From a virus: a stretch of 64,000 nt of DNA. The stretch spans positions 1-64,000 of IMG/VR virus record IMGVR_UViG_3300036846_000555; one strand, given 5' to 3'. Shown here in pieces: positions 6,640 to 14,878 of the stretch. How positions within the stretch are numbered: position 1 is the stretch's first letter; every line of letters starts with the position of its first letter. Position numbers and translations under genes: made by a program. The notes beneath the pieces are model-generated. The model had not been told where the DNA came from. It made no database searches and saw only the letters and a program-made list of their open reading frames with translations.

Positions 6640-6887
6640 GCGAGATCCCGTACGAGGTCACAGACCGTGGCTTCCGGCACTACGAGCCGATTGACACTCT
6701 CTACGGGCACAAGGTGCTCGTCTACGAGTCGTCCTCGGCGGCTGAGCCAGCGATCTGGCTCAGCGTCGGGCCGGGACAGACCGCGGGCGGGACCGCGCAC
6801 ATGAGCCTTGATCAGGCACGGCAACTGATCGTTGCGCTCACGGCCGCCATCGAGGGTCACTACCAGACGCGAGGGGACTCCGGATGA
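6636..6887 (+). CDS. Hypothetical protein, 83 aa
   Basis: ATGAGC start coupled to the previous stop. HKVLVYESSSAAEPAIWLSV strands, then a C-terminal helix typical of small phage regulatory proteins (MSLDQARQLIVALTAAIEGH). No family recognised. Confidence 0.6.
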   Translation: MSEIPYEVTDRGFRHYEPIDTLYGHKVLVYESSSAAEPAIWLSVGPGQTAGGTAHMSLDQARQLIVALTAAIEGHYQTRGDSG

Positions 6888-7129
6888 GCGAGATGCAGAT
6901 CACCCTGTCGGACGGGACGACGCTCACCTTCAGCCTCGCGATGACGCTCGGGCGGCTGCGCGACGAGCATGGCGTGGACAAGACGCACTGGCACAGGAAC
7001 GAGTGCGGTTGCTGCGTGACGCTGCACGCGCCGGTCGGCAGTTACCTGATCGGCAGTGACGGTGAGGCGGACTTCTTCCCGGGCGTGCATTGCGGCTGCG
7101 GCGACGACGTGACCGGACAGACGCGATGA
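6884..7129 (+). CDS. Cys-rich protein, possible ferredoxin-like fold, 81 aa
   Basis: ATGAGC overlap. It begins MQITLSDGTTLTF and has LRDEHGVDKTHWHRNECGCCVTLH, then FFPGVHCGCG. The spacing of H, C-G-C-C and C-G-C resembles a small metal-binding domain. Redox role is a guess. Confidence 0.55.
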   Translation: MSEMQITLSDGTTLTFSLAMTLGRLRDEHGVDKTHWHRNECGCCVTLHAPVGSYLIGSDGEADFFPGVHCGCGDDVTGQTR

Positions 7130-7362
7130 GCGCGCCCGGTCGCACCTTCCAGTTGCTGTGGTGCGAGCGGTGCGGCCACGCCGACGACGAGCTTCGACCG
7201 CCAAGACTCCCCGACTTCGCGCTCGCGTCAGGGCCGCTGGTCTGCACGGGCTGCAACGAGTCACTGACCCTCCTTGACTGCGAGGTGGCAGGCGGCGGCT
7301 TGCGTGACCGTCACAGCGGACGCTGGACGTGGGGCGCCCAGGACTTGGCGAGGGTCCGATGA
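7126..7362 (+). CDS. Zinc-ribbon protein, 78 aa
   Basis: ATGAGC overlap. CERCG and CTGC knuckles about 27 residues apart form a zinc ribbon, with an Arg/Trp-rich tail (GLRDRHSGRWTWGAQDL). Unknown role. Confidence 0.6.
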   Translation: MSAPGRTFQLLWCERCGHADDELRPPRLPDFALASGPLVCTGCNESLTLLDCEVAGGGLRDRHSGRWTWGAQDLARVR

Positions 7363-7556
7363 TCATCAAGGTCGAGACCTGGATCTACGTCGACGTCAAG
7401 GACACCGACCAGGCCGAGGAGGCCTGCCACGCGCTCATGCGCCTGGACCGGCAGATCAGCCGTGGCTTCCCGCACGGCGAGATCGTCGACACCAACGTCG
7501 ACCACTACGAGGTCGTCTCCGCGGAGGAGATCGCCGAGCGAGGCCTGGAGGAGTAG
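7359..7556 (+). CDS. Hypothetical protein, 65 aa
   Basis: ATGATC start overlapping the previous stop. Regular ferredoxin-like pattern: IIKVETWIYVDVKDTDQAEEACHALM, then VDTNVDHYEVVSAEEIAE. Acidic. Unrecognised. Confidence 0.6.
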   Translation: MIIKVETWIYVDVKDTDQAEEACHALMRLDRQISRGFPHGEIVDTNVDHYEVVSAEEIAERGLEE

Positions 7557-7654
7557 TGGGCCAGATCCTCGTCGACGTGATCGCGGGCCTGACGGTCCTG
7601 GTCGCGGTCGGCTTCGGCGTCGCTGCCTGGCAGGTATGGAAGGACGGACTGTGA
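7556..7654 (+). CDS. Single-pass membrane peptide, 32 aa
   Basis: GTG 7556 shares its G with the preceding TAG; the end overlaps the next GTG by 4 bases. One transmembrane helix (VIAGLTVLVAVGFGVAAW) with a short tail QVWKDGL. One of five such peptides in this window. Confidence 0.5.
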   Translation: MGQILVDVIAGLTVLVAVGFGVAAWQVWKDGL

Positions 7655-7845
7655 GAGCGACGGTCGAGAACCTCCACGGCGTCATCGCCGACCTGCAGGA
7701 AAGCGCGCCCGTGCTGATCGCCACCGAGAACGGACTCGCCGAAGCGGACGTCATCTGGGACTGGGTCATCCAGCGAGACGACGGCTCCTGGGTCGAAACG
7801 ATCCCCGGCGCCGAGGAATGCGTCCGGGCGGTGATCGTCCGATGA
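7651..7845 (+). CDS. Hypothetical protein, 64 aa
   Basis: GTGAGA start coupled to the membrane peptide. Small acidic alpha/beta protein (NLHGVIADLQESAPVLIAT, then WDWVIQRDDGSWVETIPG). Unrecognised. Confidence 0.6.
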   Translation: MRATVENLHGVIADLQESAPVLIATENGLAEADVIWDWVIQRDDGSWVETIPGAEECVRAVIVR

Positions 7846-8033
7846 TCATCGAGCTGAGCCATCCGTCGGATCCGCGCTTTCTCCTCGTGGCGGCACCGCC
7901 CGATCGCGTCGCGGTCGAGGATCTCGGAGCGTGGCGCTACGGCAAGCCGCTGATCCTCGCGCCTGGAGAGCCCGACCTGGTCTACGCGCAGCCGAATGGG
8001 CCCGGCACCGATTGGGTGCGCCCGGAGCGATGA
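7842..8033 (+). CDS. Hypothetical protein, 63 aa
   Basis: ATGATC coupled start. IIELSHPSDPRFLLVAAPPDRVAVEDLGAWRYGKPLILAPG; short beta-rich domain. It ends inside the methyltransferase start (CGATGACC). Confidence 0.6.
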   Translation: MIIELSHPSDPRFLLVAAPPDRVAVEDLGAWRYGKPLILAPGEPDLVYAQPNGPGTDWVRPER

Positions 8034-8545
8034 CCGCCGCCGTCGCGCTGATCAACCCGAAGTTTCCGCGCAACGTCGGCAACGCGTTGCGCGCCTGTTC
8101 GAACTTCGGAGCGCGCTACTGCGCGTGGACGCCGGACCGCGTCGAGGCGCCGGAGGACTGGCCGTCCGGCGAGCGTCTGCCGCGCGAGGAGCGCATGCGC
8201 CTGTACGAGGACGTCACCGTGATCACGCACAGCCGGACGATCATCGTCACCCGGTTCGCGGCGATGGGGTTCACGCCGGTCGCGATCGAGGTCCGCGACA
8301 GCGCCGAGCGCCTCCCCGAGTTCGTCCACCCCGACCGGGCGATCTACGTGTTCGGCCCCGAGGACGGGTCGCTGGACCGCGGGATCCTGTCGGCGTGCCA
8401 TCGGTTTGTGGTGATACCCGCGAGCAACTGCCTGAATCTCGCCGCGGCGGTCAACGTCGTGCTCTACGACCGCGCCGCCAAGGACGCGCGCCGCGCGGCA
8501 CGGATGCCGCGAGCGACGACCGCCTACATGCGGGTTGAGGGTTGA
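8030..8545 (+). CDS. SpoU/TrmH-family RNA 2'-O-methyltransferase
   Basis: 171 residues from the coupled ATG 8030. It carries the three SPOUT motifs: N-terminal NPKFPRNVGNALRACSNFG, the middle YVFGPEDGSLDRGI, and the C-terminal VVIPASNCLNLAAAVNVVLYD that forms the trefoil-knot SAM site. The Arg in motif 1 and the Asn in motif 3 are present. It lacks the extra N-terminal RNA-binding domain of rRNA enzymes and is of the short TrmH/TrmL size. Target is probably tRNA or rRNA ribose. It sits near the end of the small-gene operon, so it may protect phage or host tRNAs. Confidence 0.85.
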   Translation: MTAAVALINPKFPRNVGNALRACSNFGARYCAWTPDRVEAPEDWPSGERLPREERMRLYEDVTVITHSRTIIVTRFAAMGFTPVAIEVRDSAERLPEFVHPDRAIYVFGPEDGSLDRGILSACHRFVVIPASNCLNLAAAVNVVLYDRAAKDARRAARMPRATTAYMRVEG

Positions 8546-8727
8546 GTCTCGACCCGGGCGCCGTCGTCGGGCCCGGGTCGCTGCCGTGCGAGCAGAGCTG
8601 CGACGTTCCGCCGGGCGTGACGATGGTCGAGGTGCCGGTGCCGCGCCACGCGTGGACGGACGTGCTGGTGTGCCCTAACTGCGGCCGGGCGTGGCTGATC
8701 ACGCCGGTCGCGACGGCCGCCTCTTAG
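8542..8727 (+). CDS. Zinc-ribbon protein, 61 aa
   Basis: TTGA start overlapping the methyltransferase stop. CEQSC near residue 16 and CPNCG near residue 44 form a four-cysteine ribbon followed by RAWLITPV. Last gene of the coupled block. Confidence 0.55.
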   Translation: MSLDPGAVVGPGSLPCEQSCDVPPGVTMVEVPVPRHAWTDVLVCPNCGRAWLITPVATAAS

Positions 8728-8740
8728 CCACTTCTTCAGA

Positions 8741-8764
8741 GAAGCGCACGACGCGTGCTAGAGT
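8741..8764 (+). promoter_or_regulatory. Operator-family promoter of collagen-like gene
   Basis: AAGCGCACGACGCGTGC followed by TAGAGT (8759-8764), with the TGC extension at 8756-8758. The dyad GCGCACG-a-CGCGTGC is nearly symmetric. A 93-bp leader without the usual hairpin or CCGACCGAGGAG leads to ATG 8858. Confidence 0.65.
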
Positions 8765-8857
8765 TAGCGCAAGACCGGAGCTAAAGAGTTTCGGGGCTCC
8801 TGCCGATAACACGGGGCACAGGGGCAACCAATCAACCACAGACAGGGGTACCACTTC

Positions 8858-9949
8858 ATGCTGAAGAGGTTCACTACGCGCATCGGCGTGCTCGTCACGC
8901 TGGGCGTACTCGCAGTAGGAGCAGGCAGCGCACTTGCTGCCAGCCATAGCCATTGGCTCATCACGTCCACGCACCAGGTCAAGCCGTCGGTGCTCAAGCA
9001 CCTGCACGGCAAGAAGGGCAAGCACGGCAAGCAGGGCGTTCACGGTGCTACCGGTGCCACCGGAGCGACCGGCGCCACCGGCGCTCAGGGATCGCAAGGC
9101 CTCACGGGTGACACCGGGGCAACTGGCGCGAAGGGCGACACCGGCGCTACCGGAGCAACGGGCGCTCAGGGGTCGCAAGGTCTCAAGGGCGACACCGGCG
9201 CCGCTGGCACCAAGGGCGACAAGGGCGACACTGGAGCCAATGGCGCTGACGGCACCAATGGCACCAATGGTGCCAAGGGCGACAAGGGCGACAAAGGCGA
9301 CCAGGGCCTCACGGGTAACCGTGGATCCGACGGTAGCGATGGCTACAACGGGATCAACGGCGCTGGCCTGACCATCGTCAGCCACGACGGCAACTGCCGC
9401 ACGTTCTCCTGGACTGACGGCTCCGCGCCGGACTTCCAGGTCTGCAACGGCGACCAGGGCCCGAAGGGCGACACCGGCTCGGCCGGTGCCAACGGCAACG
9501 ACGGTGCTCCCGGTCAGCAGGGCTCGCAGGGCAACCCCGGCCACGACGGCGTGGACGGCAAGGACGGCGCCCCGGGTCAGACCGGCGCGACCGGACAGGA
9601 TGGCGCCCCCGGCCAGCAGGGCCCGAAGGGCAACGACGGGACTCCCGGCGTCGACGGGACTCCCGGCCACGACGGTGCAACCGGCCCGGCCGGTGCTCCC
9701 GGCCAGGCAGGTAAGGACGGCGCCCAGGGACCGCAGGGTCCGAAGGGCGACAAGGGCGACACGGGCGCGGCTGGTCCGACCGGACCGCAGGGTAACCCTG
9801 GCGCGAACGGCAAGGACGCAACACTCCCCGCCCCGACCGTCGTCTGCGTCGTGACCAACCCGCAGGGCAAGAACCCGCAGCTCGCCATCGGCGATGCGGC
9901 CTGCGCCGGTCAGACGCAGCTTCAGGTCTACACGGTGCCGACTGCCTAA
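8858..9949 (+). CDS. Secreted collagen-like repeat protein, 363 aa
   Basis: Signal peptide residues 1-28 ([20 protein letters not shown]), a basic His/Lys segment ([17 protein letters not shown]), and two blocks of Gly-X-Y repeats (about residues 60-165 and 203-325). They are rich in GATGATGA and KGDTG and separated by a 35-residue non-collagen insert with two cysteines (GNCRTFSW...FQVCNG). The C-terminus is a short Cys-containing domain (VVCVVTNP...AACAGQTQL). It is exported rather than virion-like. The ribosome site is weak (CAGGGGTACC). A strong terminator follows. Confidence 0.8.
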   Translation: MLKRFTTRIGVLVTLGVLAVGAGSALAASHSHWLITSTHQVKPSVLKHLHGKKGKHGKQGVHGATGATGATGATGAQGSQGLTGDTGATGAKGDTGATGATGAQGSQGLKGDTGAAGTKGDKGDTGANGADGTNGTNGAKGDKGDKGDQGLTGNRGSDGSDGYNGINGAGLTIVSHDGNCRTFSWTDGSAPDFQVCNGDQGPKGDTGSAGANGNDGAPGQQGSQGNPGHDGVDGKDGAPGQTGATGQDGAPGQQGPKGNDGTPGVDGTPGHDGATGPAGAPGQAGKDGAQGPQGPKGDKGDTGAAGPTGPQGNPGANGKDATLPAPTVVCVVTNPQGKNPQLAIGDAACAGQTQLQVYTVPTA

Positions 9950-10007
9950 GCCTCGGTACGGACACCAACCGGCACGGACGCCGATCTAGCACGGAAGCTG
10001 GGGCATG

Positions 10008-10037
10008 GGGGGGTCTCTTCGGAGGCCCCCCTCTTTT
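10008..10037 (+). terminator. Intrinsic terminator with UUCG loop and T-tract
   Basis: GGGGGGTCTC (10008-10017) pairs with GAGGCCCCCC (10022-10031) across a TTCG tetraloop and is followed by TCTTTT. It ends the collagen-like transcript and is the most canonical terminator in the window. Confidence 0.9.
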
Positions 10038-10101
10038 GTGCCGAACCTCTTTCCAATCGAAAAGAAGTGGTTCGGAGTTAGCTCACGTCCGATGCCGTCG
10101 G

Positions 10102-10107
10102 TAGCGT
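10102..10107 (+). promoter_or_regulatory. Leaderless-type promoter TAGCGT
   Basis: TAGCGT, then 7 bp, then ATG 10115. No ribosome site precedes that ATG. Confidence 0.5.
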
Positions 10108-10114
10108 GCCCCGC

Positions 10115-10402
10115 ATGCCGCTATCGGACGAGACCATCAACGCGCTGCCGCAGAACGTCATCAACGAGATGGCGATCCTGGAAGACCGCGCGCTCCGCGC
10201 CGAGGGCCAGCTCACGCACAAGACCCGGCAGCTCGCCGCACTGACCGACGAGGTCGCCAAGCTCCGCGGCGAAGTCGGCCTGCTGCTCGACCTCGCAGCC
10301 GCGCTGCAGGAGTTCGCTCAGACCATCGCCGACAGCGCCAGCGTCGAAGCGCGCAGAGTCGAACAGGAGCTTCGCCACTTCCTGGTGGTGCAAGCCGGGT
10401 GA
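10115..10402 (+). CDS. Hypothetical coiled-coil protein, 95 aa
   Basis: ATG 10115 is preferred to GTG 10106 because it lies 7 bp after a TAGCGT -10 and would be leaderless. The protein is a continuous amphipathic helix from about residue 15 (NVINEMAILEDRALRAEGQL...KTRQLAALTDEVAKLRGEVG) to the end. It should form a coiled coil. Unknown function. Confidence 0.65.
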   Translation: MPLSDETINALPQNVINEMAILEDRALRAEGQLTHKTRQLAALTDEVAKLRGEVGLLLDLAAALQEFAQTIADSASVEARRVEQELRHFLVVQAG

Positions 10403-10632
10403 CCGCCACCCTGCGCCTGTTCGTCTCCGAGCGCGACGCCGCCGAGGACCGGCGTCTCGCCCGGATCGAACGGGCGCTAACGCAGCCGCGCTGCACGAGC
10501 TGCGGCCGGTTCGCGCGCGAGTTTTGGTTCGACTCCATCTGCCTGAACTGCATGCACGATCCGCGGCCCGCGATCCGGTTCAAGGTCGACCAGGCGCGCC
10601 GCTGGTACGCCGCCGTCGGCACATTGCGCTGA
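10399..10632 (+). CDS. Zinc-ribbon protein, 77 aa
   Basis: GTGACC start coupled to the preceding stop. An N-terminal Arg-rich helix (RDAAEDRRLARIERAL) and a ribbon CTSCG...CLNC, then RPAIRFKVDQARRWY. Unrecognised. Confidence 0.6.
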   Translation: MTATLRLFVSERDAAEDRRLARIERALTQPRCTSCGRFAREFWFDSICLNCMHDPRPAIRFKVDQARRWYAAVGTLR

Positions 10633-10671
10633 AGCACCAGCCGCTGCGGGGGTTACCATGGCGCCCGAGTC

Positions 10672-13485
10672 ATGGACCTCGTCACCATCGCGCGCGAGAA
10701 CGCAACGCTCCGCGAGGAGTTTCTGCGCCGTGGACTGGTCCCCGAGGACGAGCTGGACCAGATCGGCTGGGTGTCGCACTCCGACCTTGACCTGTGGCAG
10801 GAGGCGGGCGTCCTGGAGCTGGGCGTCACCGGATTGCAGGAGACGTGGGGTCACAGCGTCCCCGGCGGCATCCGCGTCGGTAGCGGGCATCACGGCGCGT
10901 GGGGGCTCGGCGCGCTCAGCGGCGACATCTTCAACCGGCGGATCCTGCGCGGCCGCGGCGGCCGGTTCGCCGGAAGCCTCGGCGGCAAGTCAGAGGTGCC
11001 CGGCAAGAGTCACAACCGGCGCATCAAGAACATCCTGCACCCGCCGCGCGTCTCGCGCGTCGAACATCCCGGCGCCAAGAAGGACGAGCCGATCGCGACA
11101 GTCAAGACCGCCCGGGGCATCGGACTGCCATCCAAGAAGCTGAACGTGTACGCCACCCCGCCCGCCGCGCGCGCAGGCGAGCCGCGCGCCACGCCGGGGC
11201 TGCCGGAGCGGATGAGCGCCGCACAGGCCCAGGCCGAGTTCGTCAGCCAGGCCGAGCCCGCCGCCGGGCATCCCGACGAGCTGCACGCGCTCGGCCGCGA
11301 ACGGCTGCGGCGCATGGCCGACGCGGAGCACAAGGCGGGCGTCAGCGCCTGGAAAGCCGGTGACACCGAGGCCGCGAACAAGCATCACCGCAAGGCGGGC
11401 GAGCACATGGCGGCGATCCAGAACCCCGACGAGACGCTCAAGGCGGGCACCGCCGAGATCTACGAGCGGCGCACCAAGCGGCTGGAGAAGCGGATCTCGC
11501 GCACCGTCAAGAAGGCCGGGAAGCAGAAGCGCACCCCGGCCGCCCGCCAGCCGCGCGGCCCGAACGACCTGAGCGCCGCCGAAGCGCAGTTCAACGACGC
11601 CGGACGCGTATCGCAGAAGACGCTGCTGGCCTACGTCGAGCAGGCCGCGAGCCAGCCGTCGACCGCGTCGATGTACCGCGACGCGAACGGCAACTACCAC
11701 CCGTCGCGCGCGGCCTTGCACGCCGACATCATCGACAAGCTGATGCGCCAGCACGGCACCACGACGGTGATGAAGGACGGCGTGCCGGTCGAGGAGGACG
11801 CCGGGCTGAGCGGCACCACGCCTGCGCTGAAGCCGCCCGCAGACGGCAAGCCGACCGTGATCTTCACCGGCGGCGGCTACGCGGCCGGGAAAGGCGGCGT
11901 CGTCAAGCAGCTCAAGCGGCAGGGTCAGTGGCCCGACGACGCGCTGCTGCTCGACCCCGACCTGATCAAGGCCGAGCTGCCGGAGTTCCAGAACGCCGCG
12001 ATGGACGACCCGGAAGCGAACCTGCGCGTCTACGCCGAGGCGTGGGACATCGCGCAGCAGGCGATGAAGATGGCGCAGGAGCGCGGCCTGAACGTCGTCG
12101 TCGACGGGATCACCGACACCAGCCCCGACGAGGTCGCTCAGCGGGTCAAGACCTTCACCGACAAGGGCTACGTCAACCCGCGGATCATCTACGTCAGCGT
12201 CCCGACCGACGAGGCGATCAAGCGCGCGAAGGGCCGCGCCGCGAAGGCCGAGACCCCGGCGGACCGGCGGATGATCCCCGAGGTCATCATGCGCGCCGTT
12301 CACCGCGACGTGTCCGCGACGCTGCCGGGCGTCATATCGCGCGCGAAGGACATGGGCGCCAGCGTCCAGGTGTACGACACCAATCAGGGCATCGACGAGA
12401 AGAGCGGCAAGTTCAACCCGCCGAAGCTGGTCGCCGAGGCGACACCGGAGGGCAACACCCACTACCCGGACCCCGAGGGCTACCAGACGATCCTGAACAA
12501 GGCGCAGGAGACGATCCCGAACGTGCCGGAGGTCGAGGCGCCTCAGCGTGGCGCGTGGCAGACCGGCGGGCAGATCACGTCGATCGACAAGGCGGCCGAG
12601 AAGGCCGTCGGCCGGGATCTGGCAGCGGCGACGCCGCACGCGCCAGAGGCGCATCGCGGCCAGCCGACCAGCGACGTCGGGGAGCTGTCCAGAATCGCGA
12701 AACAGCAGGGTCATCCCGCCTACCAGGCGCTGATGAACGGGGTCGCGGACGCGCTCGGCGCGACCGTTCACGACACCTCGGCGGGCAAGTCGTTCGGCGA
12801 CACCGGCAAGGACATCGCCGCGAACATGGGCCAGACGCACGTGATCATCGCGCCGCCCAAGGACGAAAAACGCGCGCTGGCGAAGGTCGCCGGGCTCGGC
12901 CAGGCCAACAACGTGACCGACCTGCACGACATGGTGCGCGGAACCGTGACCGTGCCGACGGCGCAGGATCTGCCGACCGCGATGGCGAAGATCCGGCGGG
13001 AGATGGAGCAGCAGGGCTGGGCGGTCGAGAACGTCAATCCGCGGCTGGTCGACGAGAGCGGCTCCAAGCGATCCGAGGCCAACGGCTACGGCGACACGCA
13101 ACTGATCCTCCGCGGGCCCAAGAGCGCGGGCGGCATGCTGGCCGAGCTGCAGCTCACCACCAATCCGATGTGGTGGGCCAAGGAGGTCGGGCCCGGCCAC
13201 GATCTCTACAAGCTGGAGCGCCAGGTCACGACTCGCGCATCGGCTGAGAAGCGCAAGCCGACCAACGAGGAGTCAAAGCTCGCGGGCGAGATCCAGAAGG
13301 CCGCCAAGCCGATGTATGACCGGGCGTGGGGCGCGTCGCTGAGCGGCGGCATCCACGGCCACCCGGACGTCGTCCTGGGCGATGGGAAGGAGCGGTCGGC
13401 GAGCGTCGCCAAGATCAAGGAGCTGGGCCGCAGAACGGCCGGGCTGATCAGCGGAACGCCAGCAGCAGCGAGGGCGGCCGCCTGA
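10672..13485 (+). CDS. Large multidomain protein with zeta-toxin-like kinase and RelA/SpoT-like domain
   Basis: 937 residues. The N-terminal third is helical, basic and low complexity, and includes the phage-structural-type motif RGRGGRFAGS near residue 95. Residues about 395-575 form a zeta-toxin/PezT-type P-loop kinase: GGGYAAGKGG (Walker A), LLLDPDLIKAELPE, VVVDGITDTSPDEV and RRMIPEVIMRAVHRD. Zeta toxins phosphorylate UDP-amino-sugars. Residues about 745-855 (DMVRGTVTV, ANGYGDTQLILRG, AELQLTTNPMWW, GHDLYKLERQ) look like a RelA/SpoT nucleotidyltransferase fold, less certain. The first gene of its block, it may be a virion-carried effector or polymorphic toxin; that is inference. No portal or MuF domain is recognisable. 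Confidence 0.7.
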   Translation: MDLVTIARENATLREEFLRRGLVPEDELDQIGWVSHSDLDLWQEAGVLELGVTGLQETWGHSVPGGIRVGSGHHGAWGLGALSGDIFNRRILRGRGGRFAGSLGGKSEVPGKSHNRRIKNILHPPRVSRVEHPGAKKDEPIATVKTARGIGLPSKKLNVYATPPAARAGEPRATPGLPERMSAAQAQAEFVSQAEPAAGHPDELHALGRERLRRMADAEHKAGVSAWKAGDTEAANKHHRKAGEHMAAIQNPDETLKAGTAEIYERRTKRLEKRISRTVKKAGKQKRTPAARQPRGPNDLSAAEAQFNDAGRVSQKTLLAYVEQAASQPSTASMYRDANGNYHPSRAALHADIIDKLMRQHGTTTVMKDGVPVEEDAGLSGTTPALKPPADGKPTVIFTGGGYAAGKGGVVKQLKRQGQWPDDALLLDPDLIKAELPEFQNAAMDDPEANLRVYAEAWDIAQQAMKMAQERGLNVVVDGITDTSPDEVAQRVKTFTDKGYVNPRIIYVSVPTDEAIKRAKGRAAKAETPADRRMIPEVIMRAVHRDVSATLPGVISRAKDMGASVQVYDTNQGIDEKSGKFNPPKLVAEATPEGNTHYPDPEGYQTILNKAQETIPNVPEVEAPQRGAWQTGGQITSIDKAAEKAVGRDLAAATPHAPEAHRGQPTSDVGELSRIAKQQGHPAYQALMNGVADALGATVHDTSAGKSFGDTGKDIAANMGQTHVIIAPPKDEKRALAKVAGLGQANNVTDLHDMVRGTVTVPTAQDLPTAMAKIRREMEQQGWAVENVNPRLVDESGSKRSEANGYGDTQLILRGPKSAGGMLAELQLTTNPMWWAKEVGPGHDLYKLERQVTTRASAEKRKPTNEESKLAGEIQKAAKPMYDRAWGASLSGGIHGHPDVVLGDGKERSASVAKIKELGRRTAGLISGTPAAARAAA

Positions 13486-14222
13486 TGGCGCGCGACCCGT
13501 TGACACCCGCGGACCCGGGCGGCACGCAGGACACGTCCGTCGACCCGTCGCAGCTCGGCCCGAACATAGAGCCGCCGGACGGAGGATCGGGCTCCAGCCT
13601 GGACGGCGGCGACTACGACTACTGGCTGCGCGACGGCACGACGCCATACCGCACGCTCGGCCCGGCGGAGGGCGACGTGTTCTCCCAGGACGACGACGGC
13701 TGGATGATGCAGCACGCCGTCGACCGCGACAAGCTGTGGCCGTCCAGCGCGGAGCGGGTGGCGGGCATGATCGGCGGGCGCCAGCGGCTGATCGAGCCGT
13801 CGAAGGGCACCGCGCCGCTGTACCCCGGGCCTGACGAGGACTTCTCGCCGGTCGAGTCGCCCGACTACCTGGCCGAGGCCGACTCCAGCGGCGATCTGCC
13901 GCAGCCCGACGACGACGCCACCAACCTGCCGGAGCCGCCGCCGTCGATGGCGCAGCAGCCGGATGATTCTTCCGCGGGCATGACCGAGCAGCAGATCCGT
14001 GACGCGGGCCTGCGCATCGACGTGCCGTTCGAAAGTCCGCTTCCGGTGGACTTGAAGTACAAGGACACGGGGCAGCAGGCGTGGACTCCGCCTCCGGGGT
14101 TCCGTCAGGGCCTGCCTCCGATCGACGACTGGATCGCGGAACGGCTAGGCGTGCCGCGCGACTTAGGAACGGAAGGGGCCGAGAGTGGCGGTAGCGGAGA
14201 GACCGGGGAGCCCGGCGCCTGA
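13485..14222 (+). CDS. Hypothetical acidic low-complexity protein, 245 aa
   Basis: ATG 13485 overlaps the previous stop (TGATG), indicating coupling to the zeta-containing protein. Rich in Asp, Pro, Gly and Ser and mostly disordered, with one ordered-looking part (ERVAGMIGGRQRLIEPSKGTA). It could be a partner or neutralising protein for the upstream toxin-like domains, or a structural protein. No family recognised. Confidence 0.65.
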   Translation: MARDPLTPADPGGTQDTSVDPSQLGPNIEPPDGGSGSSLDGGDYDYWLRDGTTPYRTLGPAEGDVFSQDDDGWMMQHAVDRDKLWPSSAERVAGMIGGRQRLIEPSKGTAPLYPGPDEDFSPVESPDYLAEADSSGDLPQPDDDATNLPEPPPSMAQQPDDSSAGMTEQQIRDAGLRIDVPFESPLPVDLKYKDTGQQAWTPPPGFRQGLPPIDDWIAERLGVPRDLGTEGAESGGSGETGEPGA

Positions 14223-14514
14223 CTGCCCGCCGGGTCACCCGGACGAGTTCGTGGGACGGCCGGTCAACCCGGCCGAGCAGATTCGTGTTCTGCTGGTCCG
14301 CAAGAAGCGTCAGGGGATCATGGACTGGAGCCGCGTGTGGCCGTGGGCGGTCGGCCGCGTGCGCTGGCCGCATGACCGCGAGGAGCGGCACGAGTGGAAG
14401 CGGACGATCATGTGGGCGGAGGTGGCGTTCCGGTCGGCGTACGAGGGCGAGCACGTGATCGTGGACATGAGCGCGCTGATCATGTTTGAGCTGCGGATCA
14501 CCGAAGACGCGTAA
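14185..14514 (+). CDS. Hypothetical protein, 109 aa
   Basis: GTG 14185 lies within the end of the upstream gene, with GGAACGGAAGGGG before it. LLVRKKRQGIMDWSRVWPWAVGRVRWPHDREERHEWKRTIMWAE; basic and Trp-rich middle, then EHVIVDMSALIMFELRI. Unrecognised. Starting inside the neighbour by 38 bp suggests translational coupling. Confidence 0.6.
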   Translation: MAVAERPGSPAPDCPPGHPDEFVGRPVNPAEQIRVLLVRKKRQGIMDWSRVWPWAVGRVRWPHDREERHEWKRTIMWAEVAFRSAYEGEHVIVDMSALIMFELRITEDA

Positions 14515-14571
14515 GCACACATCGCGCGCTTAGGTGTGCTATCCTTGGTGGTGACCACCGACCGAGGAGGA
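14514..14571 (+). promoter_or_regulatory. Operator-family promoter, wide-dyad variant
   Basis: AGCACAC (14514-14520) and GTGTGCT (14534-14540) are an exact 7-bp inverted repeat with 13 bp between. The right arm runs into TATCCT (14540-14545) with TGC extension. GGTGG-tga-CCACC forms a small stem-loop, and CCGACCGAGGAGG (14558-14570) precedes GTG 14576. Confidence 0.7.
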
Positions 14572-14575
14572 AGCA

Positions 14576-14878
14576 GTGACCCATACCTACCACGACGCTC
14601 TGCCCGGCTTTGACGACCGGCAGATCCTGCACGACGGCTGCCATGAATGCGAGGACCGCGGCAAGGATCTCCGCAGTGCGCTGGCGCACATGGACAGCGT
14701 GACGTTCCGGCGCGCGTGGAAGCGCGCGTTTGACCTGTGGGCGTCTGACGGCGACCACGCCGCGGTCGGCCACGCCAGCGATACGGAGCAGAAGCTGCTG
14801 GAGGTGCTGTGGGGCATCCAGGTGCATCTGCAGCGCGAGGGCTACACGCTCGACGGCAACCTGCCGCGAATCGCATGA
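14576..14878 (+). CDS. Hypothetical protein, 100 aa
   Basis: GTG five bases after CCGACCGAGGAGG. Helical with an early CHEC pair (HDGCHECEDRGKDLRSAL) and FRRAWKRAFDLWASDGDHAAV, then LLEVLWGIQVHLQREG. Unrecognised. Coupled to the next gene by ATGA. Confidence 0.7.
   Translation: MTHTYHDALPGFDDRQILHDGCHECEDRGKDLRSALAHMDSVTFRRAWKRAFDLWASDGDHAAVGHASDTEQKLLEVLWGIQVHLQREGYTLDGNLPRIA

Noticed and set aside
9020-9800. Dense tandem repeats that could look like a CRISPR array or satellite
   Set aside because: They are codon-level Gly-X-Y repeats of a collagen-like protein; units are 9-bp multiples with no constant spacers.
10990-13200. A 736-codon open frame on the minus strand opposite the zeta/RelA-like gene
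   Set aside because: It is the antisense shadow of a GC-rich gene: composition is Arg/Leu/Val-rich with no domain, and no ribosome site or minus-strand context supports it.
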